A DNA stretch of 40,553 nt, taken from contig JAHDFA010000007.1 of assembly GCA_020628495.1 (NCBI GenBank), forward strand, positions 1,906 to 42,458. The letters run 5' to 3'. The translations under genes were made by a program, and so were the position numbers. This document shows positions 17,024-26,415 of this stretch, one piece after another (the first letter of the stretch is position 1; every line of letters starts with the position of its first letter). This DNA is from Hellea sp. (lineage in GTDB: Bacteria; Pseudomonadota; Alphaproteobacteria; Caulobacterales; Maricaulaceae). The notes under the pieces were generated by a model, which did no database searches, was not told the DNA's origin, and worked only from the letters and a program-made list of their open reading frames with translations.

Positions 17024-18295
17024 GTGTCTCTTCCCACTCATTTTCCTGAAAATTATGCCGAAGACCCGACCGTCCGGCACATTTTGGAACAGCTGGATTC
17101 GGATGATCGCTCGCCCATTCTCGTGACGGGAGAGGCGGGGACAGGGAAATCAACGCTCGTCAATTTTATCAAAATGTCTGGCATTCCGAATACGGTCGTG
17201 CTGGCGCCAACAGGTGTCGCGGCATTGAATGTTGGCGGTCAAACAATCCATTCCTTCTTTCGTTTTCCGTTCAAAATTATTGATGAAGCGGCCTTGGTCG
17301 ATCAGAAGACCAACCGTCTGTGGAAGAAAGTCGACCTCGTTATTATTGATGAAGTGTCCATGCTCCGCGCGGATATATTGGACGGCATCGATTTGGTCCT
17401 GCGCAAGGCGCAAGACAGCCGCGAGCCTTTTGGCGGCGTGCGGCTTTTACTCGTCGGAGACTTCTTTCAATTGCCGCCCGTCATCCCGCGACATGAACAT
17501 CAGATTTTGGCGCAGCGCGGGTACTCCGGACCCTATGCCTATAATTCCAATGTCTTGGAAAATTATCCGCCTGTTCATTTCGAACTCAACAAAGTCTATC
17601 GCCAACGTGATGCGCAGTTCGTGAAAATTCTGTCTGACTTGCGGGTCGCGCGAAATGTCGAAGAGGCGGTGATGGGCATTAATGAGGCTTGTGTTGGCCC
17701 GCATCGGGAGGGACATACGCCGGTCCTGCTAACCGCAACCAATGCAATTGCGAACCGATATAATCTGTCTGGATTGGCCAATCTGACGTCTCCTGCCGTT
17801 GAATATGAATGTGAAACAAAAGGCAAATTCGCGGCCAATCGCGCGCCTGCGCCTGAAACGCTGACACTCAAAAAGGGCGCGCGGGTGATGGCCGTACGCA
17901 ATGATTCCATGAAACGCTGGGTTAATGGGTCGCTGGGAACTATTGTCGATTTATCGCCGGAGGAAGTGTTTGTTCGCTTTGACGGCAATCCCGCAGTCCG
18001 AAAAATCGAGCCGGAAAAATGGGATATGATAAATTACAAATGGAATGAGGCCGAGCTGAAAATGGTAGAATCCACAACGGCGAGTTTTGAACAAATGCCG
18101 CTCATTCTTGCATGGGCTGTTACCATTCACAAAGCGCAAGGCCTTACGCTGGATGATGTCCGCATTGATTTGGGGCGCGGCGCCTTTGCCATGGGGCAGG
18201 CCTATGTGGCACTCTCCCGGGCGCGGACGCTTGCGGGATTATCACTGACGTCGGCGCTTCGGGTGGAAGACGTCAATATCGGTATGAAATCATGA
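17024..18295 (+). CDS. Pif1/RecD-like SF1 helicase (AAA ATPase)
   Basis: This is a predicted DNA helicase of the Pif1/RecD2-like superfamily 1B. It has Walker A GEAGTGKST near residue 38, VLAPTGVAALNVGGQTIHSFF (motif Ia), Walker B VIIDEVSML, motif III VGDFFQLPPV, and the C-terminal TIHKAQGLTLDDVRIDLG and AYVALSRAR motifs. I placed the start at the GTG at 17024, 1 bp after holC, giving 423 residues; the longer open frame from 16958 would overlap holC by 65 bp. Close linkage to holC suggests a replication or repair role, but the exact function is not known. Confidence 0.88.
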   Translation: MSLPTHFPENYAEDPTVRHILEQLDSDDRSPILVTGEAGTGKSTLVNFIKMSGIPNTVVLAPTGVAALNVGGQTIHSFFRFPFKIIDEAALVDQKTNRLWKKVDLVIIDEVSMLRADILDGIDLVLRKAQDSREPFGGVRLLLVGDFFQLPPVIPRHEHQILAQRGYSGPYAYNSNVLENYPPVHFELNKVYRQRDAQFVKILSDLRVARNVEEAVMGINEACVGPHREGHTPVLLTATNAIANRYNLSGLANLTSPAVEYECETKGKFAANRAPAPETLTLKKGARVMAVRNDSMKRWVNGSLGTIVDLSPEEVFVRFDGNPAVRKIEPEKWDMINYKWNEAELKMVESTTASFEQMPLILAWAVTIHKAQGLTLDDVRIDLGRGAFAMGQAYVALSRARTLAGLSLTSALRVEDVNIGMKS

Positions 18296-18388
18296 ATATT
18301 TAAGACTGCGCGAATTCACCGCATTGTAAATAACTATCTTTTGGTCAATATGTACTTGGGCGCCCTTGAAGAGTGGGGGTTGTAAGGG

Positions 18389-19135
18389 TTGGAGAAAAAG
18401 TCATTAAAAGCTAAGTCTCGGAGTTTTGACAGCTTCCTTCAGGTCATGAAGGTCATCAACGATGCTGAGACATTGGAAGAATTGCTCACCTGTGTGACGC
18501 AAATCATGCCAAATATTGTGGCAACTTATCACCATTTTGGAGCCGTGGGTGCATTTGACTACAAAGATAGCTGCGAATTTCACACCTATAATGTACCGCA
18601 AAATATAGTTGATTATCTAGATAAACATCGAAAGCTAGAGAGTAATCCAGGCGTGGTCGCGGTTCTATCTAAGGGGCGTGCCATGTGGTTGTCCGAGTTG
18701 ATCGACGACCCCTATATTGTGAAAAAAGGCCATGTTGAGTTGACGAAAGCGACAATGAACATGACGGGCGATGCGCTCTGTCTGCCGCTATATGGCCCAA
18801 ACAGCCGGTCCGGGTATATGTTTATCGCTTTTGGAATGTCCAAGGTTGATTGTGATGCCTTTGTCGCGTTTAATGTTCAGGGTCTCGCGCAACATTTTCA
18901 TGTCAGATATTGTCTGATGATGGAGAGACTCCACAAACAGGTCAGGCTCACACCCAGAGAAGGCGAGGTTTTGGAACTCATAACATTTGGGAAGTCAAAT
19001 TCCGAAATCGCAACAATCCTCGGGATTTCAGCCAGCACGGTCAGCGGATATGTTCAACGAATTTTCCTCAAACTGGATGTTTCAGATCGCGTGAGTGCGG
19101 CCATGCGGGCGCAAACGATAAAGGTCAAAATTTAA
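18389..19135 (+). CDS. LuxR-type regulator with autoinducer-binding-like domain (copy 1)
   Basis: This 248-residue transcription factor has a C-terminal LuxR helix-turn-helix (LTPREGEVLELITFGKSNSEIATILGIS, then TVSGYV) and an N-terminal domain resembling the autoinducer-binding fold. By eye, the conserved Asp contacting acyl-homoserine lactones is replaced by Asn (residue 86, in SNP) and the first conserved Trp is missing, while Tyr76 and Trp100 fit. No luxI-type synthase lies in the window, so it would be an orphan receptor. The start is a TTG with GAGTGGGGG 9 nt upstream; an in-frame ATG at 18446 would truncate the domain. It is a relative of the gene at 28594-29322. Confidence 0.85.
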   Translation: MEKKSLKAKSRSFDSFLQVMKVINDAETLEELLTCVTQIMPNIVATYHHFGAVGAFDYKDSCEFHTYNVPQNIVDYLDKHRKLESNPGVVAVLSKGRAMWLSELIDDPYIVKKGHVELTKATMNMTGDALCLPLYGPNSRSGYMFIAFGMSKVDCDAFVAFNVQGLAQHFHVRYCLMMERLHKQVRLTPREGEVLELITFGKSNSEIATILGISASTVSGYVQRIFLKLDVSDRVSAAMRAQTIKVKI

Positions 19136-19232
19136 CGTATTTTGGCTCGGCCTAGGCTACAAAAAATGAAAATCTGAAAAAATTTAAAAAGATTTCCAAG
19201 GATTGCCGCTTGGGATACGTCTTACCCCATAG

Positions 19233-19796
19233 ATGAAAGAAAATGTCGAGAGCGAGGAGCTGGCATCACGCGCAGCGACCGGGGATGCGGAGGCATTCCG
19301 CGCGCTCTTGCGCCTGCATTATGATCGCGTGTTTCGCGTCGTTTACAGCGTCGTGAAGAACCAGAGCGATGCTGAAGACATAACGCAGGACATCTGGGCG
19401 GCTATGCCCGGGAAACTGAGACACTGGAGGGGCGAAGCCAAGCTGACGAGCTGGCTTCACCGGATCGCCGTCAATGCGGCGAAGGACGCGTTGCGAAAAT
19501 CCGCGACGCGCACACGCACCACCGCCAGCTATGTGGAGGTCGAAGACCTTCGGCGCGGGGAGGCGGAAGACGCGGAAAGACGGCTTAGCTGGCTCCAAAC
19601 CGCGCTGGACACTTTGTCGGTGGACTTGCGGGCGACAGCGGCGCTGACCTTGGGGGAACAAATGAATTTTGCCGAGGCGGCCGAGGCTCTGGGCGTAGCC
19701 GAGGGAACTGTCGCGTGGCGCATGAGTGAGATAAGGCGGCGGCTCAAAACGCTCGCCGCAAGAGATAACGGATTAGATCAGGAGGCGCTGGCATGA
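19233..19796 (+). CDS. ECF-type RNA polymerase sigma factor
   Basis: A 187-residue extracytoplasmic-function sigma factor. Region 2 runs about residues 20-90 (HYDRVFRVVYSVVKNQSDAEDITQDIWAAM, then GEAKLTSWLHRIAVNAAKDALRK). A short linker leads to region 4 (about 125-175: FAEAAEALGVAEGTVAWRMSEIRRRLK). It is translationally coupled (ATGA overlap) to the large membrane-anchored VWA protein downstream. That protein has a cytoplasmic N-terminus and one membrane helix, so it is the likely anti-sigma or signalling partner. The signal and regulon are not known from sequence. Confidence 0.93.
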   Translation: MKENVESEELASRAATGDAEAFRALLRLHYDRVFRVVYSVVKNQSDAEDITQDIWAAMPGKLRHWRGEAKLTSWLHRIAVNAAKDALRKSATRTRTTASYVEVEDLRRGEAEDAERRLSWLQTALDTLSVDLRATAALTLGEQMNFAEAAEALGVAEGTVAWRMSEIRRRLKTLAARDNGLDQEALA

Positions 19797-22642
19797 GTAA
19801 AGACACAGATAAGCTGGCCGCACAGATGCGTAATCTAAAGCCATCTAAGACATCTCGCGCGGCGGGGATGGAGGCTGCCATGGCGGCTTTCGACGCCGAA
19901 TTTGCGACTGAAACCTCCGCGGATTCCGCGGATTTGGAAAAAAATGCGACCCCAACCCAAGGATTGACGGATGCGCCGCGTCCTACTGGCACACCCACCA
20001 AAATGGTGCGTGTGAAAACCAAAAGGGTAGAGACGATGAGCAAGTTCACCAGTATTTTCCAAAAGCCTCAGGCCATGATGATGGCCGGGACCTGTAGCGC
20101 GGCATTAATTGCGGCTCTGATTGTTGTGCCGAATATGGATGATTTCGGGATTGAAGCTCCGCTGGAAGTGGTAGCACCTGTCGAGGTGGACCAAACTGCG
20201 GAAGCCCCTGTCGTTATTGAGACGCCCCCCGCGATTGAAGACGTTACGGCAGATATGGATACAGCCCCGGAGCCGCTCCAAGCGCCTGCGGATGATAAAA
20301 CAGCGGCGACCAATGCTAACGTCAATGATGGAAACGCTGTGCCGAAAGGTCAGCCAGAATCTCCAGCCGTTCCTGACGCTGACGAAATTGTCGTGACGGG
20401 AACCATACTGAAACGAAACGAGTTCAGTTCGGCTCCACCGCTTGAGGTCGTCGAAGGGGATGTCTCTCGCGACTTAGGTTTAGTAGACTCGGCGGACCTT
20501 CTCGGTTCTTCTCCTGAAGCCGCCGCACCAGCACCTGCGCCGATTGCTCAAGGCGATATAACGTCCGTGGATAGTTTGCTGAGTGACATAAAGCGCAATG
20601 CGGCCAATGTGGAAGCCGGAAACAAACAAAGAGAGCAACAATTCCGTCAAAGAGCGGCTCAGCAATTGGCATCAACGCCTCCGCCTGCGCCTCAAATCGA
20701 ACGTGAAATGCCACCCGGAAATCCAATGCCTCAAGTGCAATTTGCACCTGGTTTCACGGCGTCTAATGTCGGCCAGTCACAGATTGCCCTTTCGGCGAAT
20801 AAAGTGCCGTCTGCGCCACCGCTTGCAACTCTTGGCGGCCTGACTCTCGAAGAAGTTCCTGCTGAGTATACGGTCGAGACCAAGGAAATTGTCACGAAAG
20901 AGGCAACGATTGAGTTTATCACGACACCGCCTGAATATGAAACGGTCACAGAATCTGTTGTGACACAAGAGGCATCCACTGAACTTGTGACTATTCCTCC
21001 CTCCTTCAATCCAGATGGCACCGTGAAAACCCCGGCAAGAACGGTCGAACGCACTGTTCCTGCCGTGACGAAAATGGAGACGCGCCGTGTTATTAAAACG
21101 CCTGCCTCAACGGTTGAGCGCCACGTCCCCGCCGGCACGAAGCGGAAAGTCAAAGTGCGAACGCAAATCAGCCCGCAGAAATTCTATCTCCGCGATGAAG
21201 ACGGAAAGATTGTGCGGGAATTTGACAGCCGCGATGCCTTTGAAAAATACAAGCTGAACACCACGACCGCTGTGTCGGAGGCTCCGGTCTCTACATTCTC
21301 CGTGGATGTAGATACGGCCAGCTATTCCTTCCTGCGCGCCTCTATCAATCGCGGGCAATTGCCGCCGCGTGAGTCGATCCGTCTCGAGGAAATGATCAAT
21401 TATTTTCCTTATGATTACGAAGCACCAAAATCTGCGGACGAGCCGTTCAAGGCGAATGTGACCGTTACGCAGAACCCGTGGAATGCGGATACAAAGCTGA
21501 TGCATATTGGCATTAAAGGTTATGTTCCGAAACAAACGGAGAAGCCGCGCAGCAATTTGGTTTTCCTGATTGATACCTCAGGTTCAATGAACCAGCCCAA
21601 TAAATTGCCGCTATTGATCAATAGCTTCAAACTCCTGCTCAATACGTTGGATGAAGACGATACGGTCTCCATTGTCGCCTATGCGAGTGCAAGCGGAACT
21701 GTGCTGGAACCCACTCCTGTCAGCAAGAAATCTGACATTCTTGATGCCTTGAACAATCTCAGGGCAGGTGGTTCCACCGCAGGGGCCGCAGGGCTCGAAC
21801 TCGCTTATCAAAAGGCCCAAGAGAGCTTTTATGATGAGGGCGTAAATCGTGTCATACTTGCGACAGATGGCGACTTTAATGTCGGTTTTTCCTCACCGGA
21901 TGATATGAAGGATTTCATCAAAGATAAGCGAGAAACGGGTATTTTCCTCTCTGTGCTCGGCTTCGGGATGGGGAATTACAATGACCATCTCATGCAATCT
22001 CTGGCGCAGAACGGGAACGGCGTCGCCGCCTATATCGATACGCTGTCAGAGGCGAATAAGGTGCTGGCCAATGAGGCTGGCAGCGCATTGTTCACGATCG
22101 CCAAAGACGTCAAAATCCAAGTCGAGTTTAACCCGGCCACCATCGCGGAGTACCGCCTTATCGGCTATGAAACGCGCGCGCTAAAACGTCAGGACTTTAA
22201 TAATGACAAAGTCGATGCGGGTGAAATCGGGGCAGGGCACAGCGTCACCGCCATCTATGAGATGACGCCCGTCGGCTCGCCCGCGATTACGATTGATAAG
22301 CTGCGTTATGCGTCGGCGGAAGACACGCCCAAAAATAATGGGTCAGACGAATATGCCTTTGTCAAAATCCGTCACAAATTACCGGATGCGGATAAATCGA
22401 CTCTGCAAACTTTCCCGATTGGAAAGCGCCAAGAACGCCGATTGAGCCGTGCCAGTGATGACATGCGCTTTGCAACAGCGGTTTCTATTGTCGGGCAAAA
22501 ACTCCGGGGCGATATGCAAGTTGACGATTACAGCTACGCCGACGCTATAAAACTCGCGCAGGGCGCAAAGGGCGAAGATGAAAACGGCTACCGCGCCGAA
22601 TTTATCCGAATGGTAAAACTGATCGAGGCGATGGAAGAGTAG
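19793..22642 (+). CDS. Membrane-anchored von Willebrand A (YfbK-like) protein coupled to ECF sigma factor
   Basis: A 949-residue protein. Residues 1-92 are a cytoplasmic, charged segment; about 95-113 form one membrane helix (MAGTCSAALIAALIVVP); the rest is periplasmic. Residues 116-350 are Pro/Ala-rich and contain, at 196-240, EIVVTGTILKR and APPLEVVEGD, which look like the start of a TonB-receptor plug. Residues 355-455 hold repeated 'PPxYETVTE-VV-QEAST' type units. From about 500 the YfbK pattern begins (TFSVDVDTASYSFLR, IRLEEMINYF), with the VWA domain MIDAS motif DTSGS at 594-598 and the YfbK C-terminal domain. The start overlaps the sigma gene's stop. A regulatory link (anti-sigma or sensor) is inference. 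A strong terminator follows. Confidence 0.88.
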   Translation: MSKDTDKLAAQMRNLKPSKTSRAAGMEAAMAAFDAEFATETSADSADLEKNATPTQGLTDAPRPTGTPTKMVRVKTKRVETMSKFTSIFQKPQAMMMAGTCSAALIAALIVVPNMDDFGIEAPLEVVAPVEVDQTAEAPVVIETPPAIEDVTADMDTAPEPLQAPADDKTAATNANVNDGNAVPKGQPESPAVPDADEIVVTGTILKRNEFSSAPPLEVVEGDVSRDLGLVDSADLLGSSPEAAAPAPAPIAQGDITSVDSLLSDIKRNAANVEAGNKQREQQFRQRAAQQLASTPPPAPQIEREMPPGNPMPQVQFAPGFTASNVGQSQIALSANKVPSAPPLATLGGLTLEEVPAEYTVETKEIVTKEATIEFITTPPEYETVTESVVTQEASTELVTIPPSFNPDGTVKTPARTVERTVPAVTKMETRRVIKTPASTVERHVPAGTKRKVKVRTQISPQKFYLRDEDGKIVREFDSRDAFEKYKLNTTTAVSEAPVSTFSVDVDTASYSFLRASINRGQLPPRESIRLEEMINYFPYDYEAPKSADEPFKANVTVTQNPWNADTKLMHIGIKGYVPKQTEKPRSNLVFLIDTSGSMNQPNKLPLLINSFKLLLNTLDEDDTVSIVAYASASGTVLEPTPVSKKSDILDALNNLRAGGSTAGAAGLELAYQKAQESFYDEGVNRVILATDGDFNVGFSSPDDMKDFIKDKRETGIFLSVLGFGMGNYNDHLMQSLAQNGNGVAAYIDTLSEANKVLANEAGSALFTIAKDVKIQVEFNPATIAEYRLIGYETRALKRQDFNNDKVDAGEIGAGHSVTAIYEMTPVGSPAITIDKLRYASAEDTPKNNGSDEYAFVKIRHKLPDADKSTLQTFPIGKRQERRLSRASDDMRFATAVSIVGQKLRGDMQVDDYSYADAIKLAQGAKGEDENGYRAEFIRMVKLIEAMEE

Positions 22643-22660
22643 TTTCGTCGCTTAACAAAA

Positions 22661-22692
22661 AAAGCCCCGCAAGTCTTCGCTTGCGGGGCTTT
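22661..22692. terminator. Bidirectional terminator between the VWA gene and the fadJ-like gene
   Basis: A perfect 13-bp stem (AAAGCCCCGCAAG with CTTGCGGGGCTTT) closes a 6-nt TCTTCG loop. A run of T follows on the plus strand and a run of A precedes it (T on the minus strand), so it works both ways for these convergent genes. Confidence 0.92.
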
Positions 22693-22716
22693 TTCGGTCT
22701 TAATTTCAGGCTGACT

Positions 22717-25089
22717 TTACGCCGCTTTTTTCATGCCTTGCGCATTCAAAATTTTGCTGATGGTGTCGGCTTTCAGATCGTCAACGCTGGCAGCGAGGCC
22801 CATGGCGTTGGCGATTTTGACGACTTCGACTTCCAACATGCGGTTCAATGTGCCGCGCGTATAAATGCGTTTCGAGCTTGGCGTGCTGTCGGCGTAGAAA
22901 GTCTTCCCCTGTTTCGCCATATCGCGAACCATTTGCGGGGGGCTGAAACGCGCGCCGTGACGTTGGGCGAGCATGTCAGCCGTCGCGACATAAGCGTCGA
23001 GGCCAATCGTATCGACATAGGAGAGGGGTCCGCCTGTATAGGGCGGGAAGCCCAATCCGAAGATGGCGCCAAGATCCGCGCTTTGCGGATCCGGCACGAC
23101 GCCTTCAGCAAATGTGCGCACGGATGGCGCGACGAGGGCATAAAGCAAGCGTTGGGAGACTTCTTCCGCAGACGGCTGAACCTCTGTGAGTGGATAGTGA
23201 TCCGTCATACCTTTCCAAAGGTCGAGGCGTTTGCCGTCTTCATCATAATTATAGAAACCGGCGCCGAGGCGTCGTCCGCCGCGATCCCATTTCGTGACCA
23301 TATTTGTAATGAACTCTTCCGCGCCGGTCGGCACATATTTGTCGCCCATTTCTTCCATGGTCGATGTCATAATATCATAGCCAAGTTTGAGCGTTGTATC
23401 ATCGGACACAGCCAGCGGACCGATGGGGAGTCCAAGGTTCGCCGCACAGTTTTCAATCAGCGCCATGGAGACACCCTCTGTTACCATCAAAGCGGCCTCA
23501 TTGATGTATGGCGGGAAGACTTGATTGGTAAAGAAACCGCGCACATCTTTGACGATGATCGGCGTTTTGCGGATTTTCTTATTGTAATCCAGCGCGGTTG
23601 CCAGAGCGAGATCGCCCGTGCCGTCATGTGGGATAATTTCCAAGAGCGGCATTTTGTCGACAGGCGAGAAGAAATGCATGCCGATATAGTTTTCCGGACG
23701 ATCAGAATGCTTGGCCAAACCACCAATCGGTAGCGTTGATGTATTCGTCGCAAAGACGATATCTTTGCCAATCACAGCCTCTGTTTTTTTGATAACATCG
23801 GCTTTGACATCAGGGCGTTCAAAGACAGCTTCGATGACGAGGTCGACGTCTTTCAAGAGGTCGTAATTATCTGTCGGCGTGATGCGTGCGAGGAAAGCGT
23901 CGGCTTTCTCTTTGGTCATGCGTCCGCGAGAGACTTTTTTGTCGAGGATTTTTTGCGAGTAAGTGATGGCCTTTTGCGCTTCTTCCATGTTGCGGTCGAG
24001 GGAGATGACCTCCATCCCGGCCTTCGCTGTGACGTGGGCGATACCTGCGCCCATCAGGCCGCAGCCCAAAACGCCGACTTTTTTGATGTCTTGCGCGGGA
24101 ATACTCTCAGGACGGCCTGCGCCCTTGTCTGCAGCGTTCTTGTTCAGGAACAAAGTGCGGATCATATTCTTGGACGTCGCACCCATGAGCAGCTTCGTGA
24201 TATATTTGCTTTCGATGCGAAGGGCCGTATCCATCGGGACGATAGAGCCTTCATAGAGACAAGACAGTATAGCTTCGACAGCCGGATAATTGCCCTTTGT
24301 CTGCTGCAGAGCCATCGCGCCGGATGCCATAAAGAACTGCACAGATTTCGGGTTCATGGCACCGCCGCCGCCTGGAATTTTGAAGCCTTTGACATCCCAA
24401 GGCGCAACGACGCCTTTTTCGATATTGTCTTTCACCCAGGCTTTTGCCGCTGCGAGTGTTCCGCCAACTTCGACGACTTCGTGGACGAGGCCTTGCGCTT
24501 TGGCTTTTTTCGGATCGAGCGGTTTGCCCTGCGTGCACATCATGGCTGCGGGCTGTAGGCCCATCAGGCGCATTGTGCGTTGCGTTCCGCCGGCGCCAGG
24601 CAGGAGGCCGACGAGGACTTCCGGCAGGCCGAGTTTGATTTTTGGATTGTCAGCGACGAAACGCTGATGTGTCGCGAGACAGATTTCCAGACCACCGCCA
24701 AGCGCTAGACCTTCAATTGCGGCTGCTGCGGGTTTGGCTTTCTTGCCTTCGCGCTGAATTTGGCGTGTGGTGTAGCCGCCATTTTCCATTTTGCGTAATG
24801 CCAGGGTCAGCTTCATGCTTTCTTCAAATGCTTCCATCGTCAGCGTTTTGCCTGCAGCATTATTCTCGCTCATCATGTTCAGATCAGCGCCTGCCAAGAA
24901 GGCATTTTCTTTGCCGGATGTGACGACAAGGCCTTTCATGTCGTCATTGGAATTGAAATCGTCGATAAATTTATCGAACTCATTGATGAAATCCGGTGTC
25001 CAGACATTCATGGTCTGGTTCGGGACGTCGATTGTCATGGTCACAATGCCGTCTGCATCTGTGTCCAGTTTAAAGTTATTGTAGCTCAT
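22717..25089 (-). CDS. fadJ: Multifunctional beta-oxidation protein (enoyl-CoA hydratase / 3-hydroxyacyl-CoA dehydrogenase)
   Basis: This two-activity enzyme hydrates enoyl-CoA and oxidises the resulting 3-hydroxyacyl-CoA with NAD. Residues 1-200 are a crotonase domain (AFLAGADLNMM oxyanion motif; ALGGGLEICLATHQRF; KLGLPEVLVGLLPGAGGTQR). Around 335-500 is the Rossmann domain (GVLGCGLMGAGIA), with the catalytic His in MHFFSPVDKMPLLEII. The dehydrogenase C-terminal domain follows (FFTNQVF and onward). At 790 residues it is FadJ/FadB-like. The thiolase gene lies 24 bp upstream and completes the cycle. FadB versus FadJ naming is not certain. Confidence 0.93.
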   Translation of the reverse strand: MSYNNFKLDTDADGIVTMTIDVPNQTMNVWTPDFINEFDKFIDDFNSNDDMKGLVVTSGKENAFLAGADLNMMSENNAAGKTLTMEAFEESMKLTLALRKMENGGYTTRQIQREGKKAKPAAAAIEGLALGGGLEICLATHQRFVADNPKIKLGLPEVLVGLLPGAGGTQRTMRLMGLQPAAMMCTQGKPLDPKKAKAQGLVHEVVEVGGTLAAAKAWVKDNIEKGVVAPWDVKGFKIPGGGGAMNPKSVQFFMASGAMALQQTKGNYPAVEAILSCLYEGSIVPMDTALRIESKYITKLLMGATSKNMIRTLFLNKNAADKGAGRPESIPAQDIKKVGVLGCGLMGAGIAHVTAKAGMEVISLDRNMEEAQKAITYSQKILDKKVSRGRMTKEKADAFLARITPTDNYDLLKDVDLVIEAVFERPDVKADVIKKTEAVIGKDIVFATNTSTLPIGGLAKHSDRPENYIGMHFFSPVDKMPLLEIIPHDGTGDLALATALDYNKKIRKTPIIVKDVRGFFTNQVFPPYINEAALMVTEGVSMALIENCAANLGLPIGPLAVSDDTTLKLGYDIMTSTMEEMGDKYVPTGAEEFITNMVTKWDRGGRRLGAGFYNYDEDGKRLDLWKGMTDHYPLTEVQPSAEEVSQRLLYALVAPSVRTFAEGVVPDPQSADLGAIFGLGFPPYTGGPLSYVDTIGLDAYVATADMLAQRHGARFSPPQMVRDMAKQGKTFYADSTPSSKRIYTRGTLNRMLEVEVVKIANAMGLAASVDDLKADTISKILNAQGMKKAA

Positions 25090-25113
25090 GTTCTTATTTC
25101 CCGTCTGGTCGTC

Positions 25114-26322
25114 TTAGACGCGTTCAATGATTGTAGCTGTGCCCATGCCGCCGCCAATGCAGAGCGTGACGAGGGATGTTTCTTTATCAGAGCGTTCCAA
25201 CTCATCCACCATCGTGCCGAGTATCATGGCGCCTGTGGCCCCGAGCGGGTGACCCATCGCAATTGCTCCGCCATTGACATTGATATTACTGTGATCGATT
25301 TCGAGCGCCTGCATGAAGCGTAGAACGACAGCTGCGAAGGCTTCGTTCAGCTCGTAAATATCGATGTCGCTGACATTCATGCCTGCGCGCTTCAAAGCTT
25401 TCTGCGCCGCAAATTCCGGACCCGTCAGCATGATAGTCGGCTCTGAGCCGATAGACGCCATAGAGCGGATGCGTGCGCGTGGCTTGAGGCCCAAACGTTC
25501 GCCTGTCTCTTTATTGCCGATCAGGATGGCGGCTGCGCCGTCCACGATACCGGAAGAGTTGCCGGCATGATGACGATGTTCGATCTTCTCTACGCCTGGA
25601 TATTTCTGGTTCGCGACATTGTCGAAGCCGAAATTCTCGCCCATCATCTTAAAGGACGGGTTCAGCGCGCCGAGCGACTGCATATTTGTGTCGGGACGAA
25701 TGGTTTCGTCTTTTTCCAAAATCGTCAGGCCGAGGATATCTTTGACCGGGACAATAGATTTGTCGAAACGGCCTTCTTTCCAGGCTTTGTCTGCACGCTT
25801 GTGAGATTCAACAGCGTAAGCGTCGAGGTCATCACGTGAGAAGCCATATTTCGTGGCGATAAGGTCAGCCGAGACGCCTTGCGGGACAAAGTAGTTTGCA
25901 ATCGCCACAGCCGGGTCGGTCGCCATTGCACCGCCGTCGCTGCCCATTGGCACGCGGGACATATGCTCGACTCCGCCGCCAATGGCGAGGTCACATTCGC
26001 CGGCCATGACTTTGGCCGCTGCGATGTTGGACGCTTCAAGGCCGGAGCCGCAGAAACGGTTGACCTGAATGCCGGATGTCGTTTGCGCATATCCAGCCTG
26101 AAGGATAGCAGACCGCGTGATAACGGCGCCTTGCTCACCAACCGGGGACACACAGCCAAAGACAATGTCTTCGATTTCAGCTGAGTCGATGTTGTTACGG
26201 TCGCGAACGGCTTCGAGGACCTGCGCGCCCAAGCTAACGGGCGTGACTTCGTGCAGGCTTCCATCGGATTTGCCTTTGCCGCGCGGCGTGCGCACCGCGT
26301 CATATATATAGGCTTCGGTCAT
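25114..26322 (-). CDS. fadA: Acetyl-CoA C-acyltransferase (thiolase)
   Basis: Thiolase cleaves 3-ketoacyl-CoA to acetyl-CoA plus a shortened acyl-CoA. The protein opens [18 protein letters not shown] and has the active Cys in NRFCGSGLE, the catalytic His in [10 protein letters not shown] and the second Cys in LCIGGGMG. I chose the ATG at 26322, which has a GAGAGGAAAG ribosome-binding site, giving 402 residues; an in-frame extension to 26442 runs through the promoter. It forms an operon with the fadJ-like gene. The fadA versus fadI name is uncertain. Confidence 0.93.
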   Translation of the reverse strand: MTEAYIYDAVRTPRGKGKSDGSLHEVTPVSLGAQVLEAVRDRNNIDSAEIEDIVFGCVSPVGEQGAVITRSAILQAGYAQTTSGIQVNRFCGSGLEASNIAAAKVMAGECDLAIGGGVEHMSRVPMGSDGGAMATDPAVAIANYFVPQGVSADLIATKYGFSRDDLDAYAVESHKRADKAWKEGRFDKSIVPVKDILGLTILEKDETIRPDTNMQSLGALNPSFKMMGENFGFDNVANQKYPGVEKIEHRHHAGNSSGIVDGAAAILIGNKETGERLGLKPRARIRSMASIGSEPTIMLTGPEFAAQKALKRAGMNVSDIDIYELNEAFAAVVLRFMQALEIDHSNINVNGGAIAMGHPLGATGAMILGTMVDELERSDKETSLVTLCIGGGMGTATIIERV

Positions 26323-26415
26323 AGTCTTTCCTCTCGCAATATTATGTTTTGAATACGAATTGTTCGGGCAAGGGGAGGCAGACCCAAACAGACTCGCGTT
26401 TTGACTTAGGGTGCA

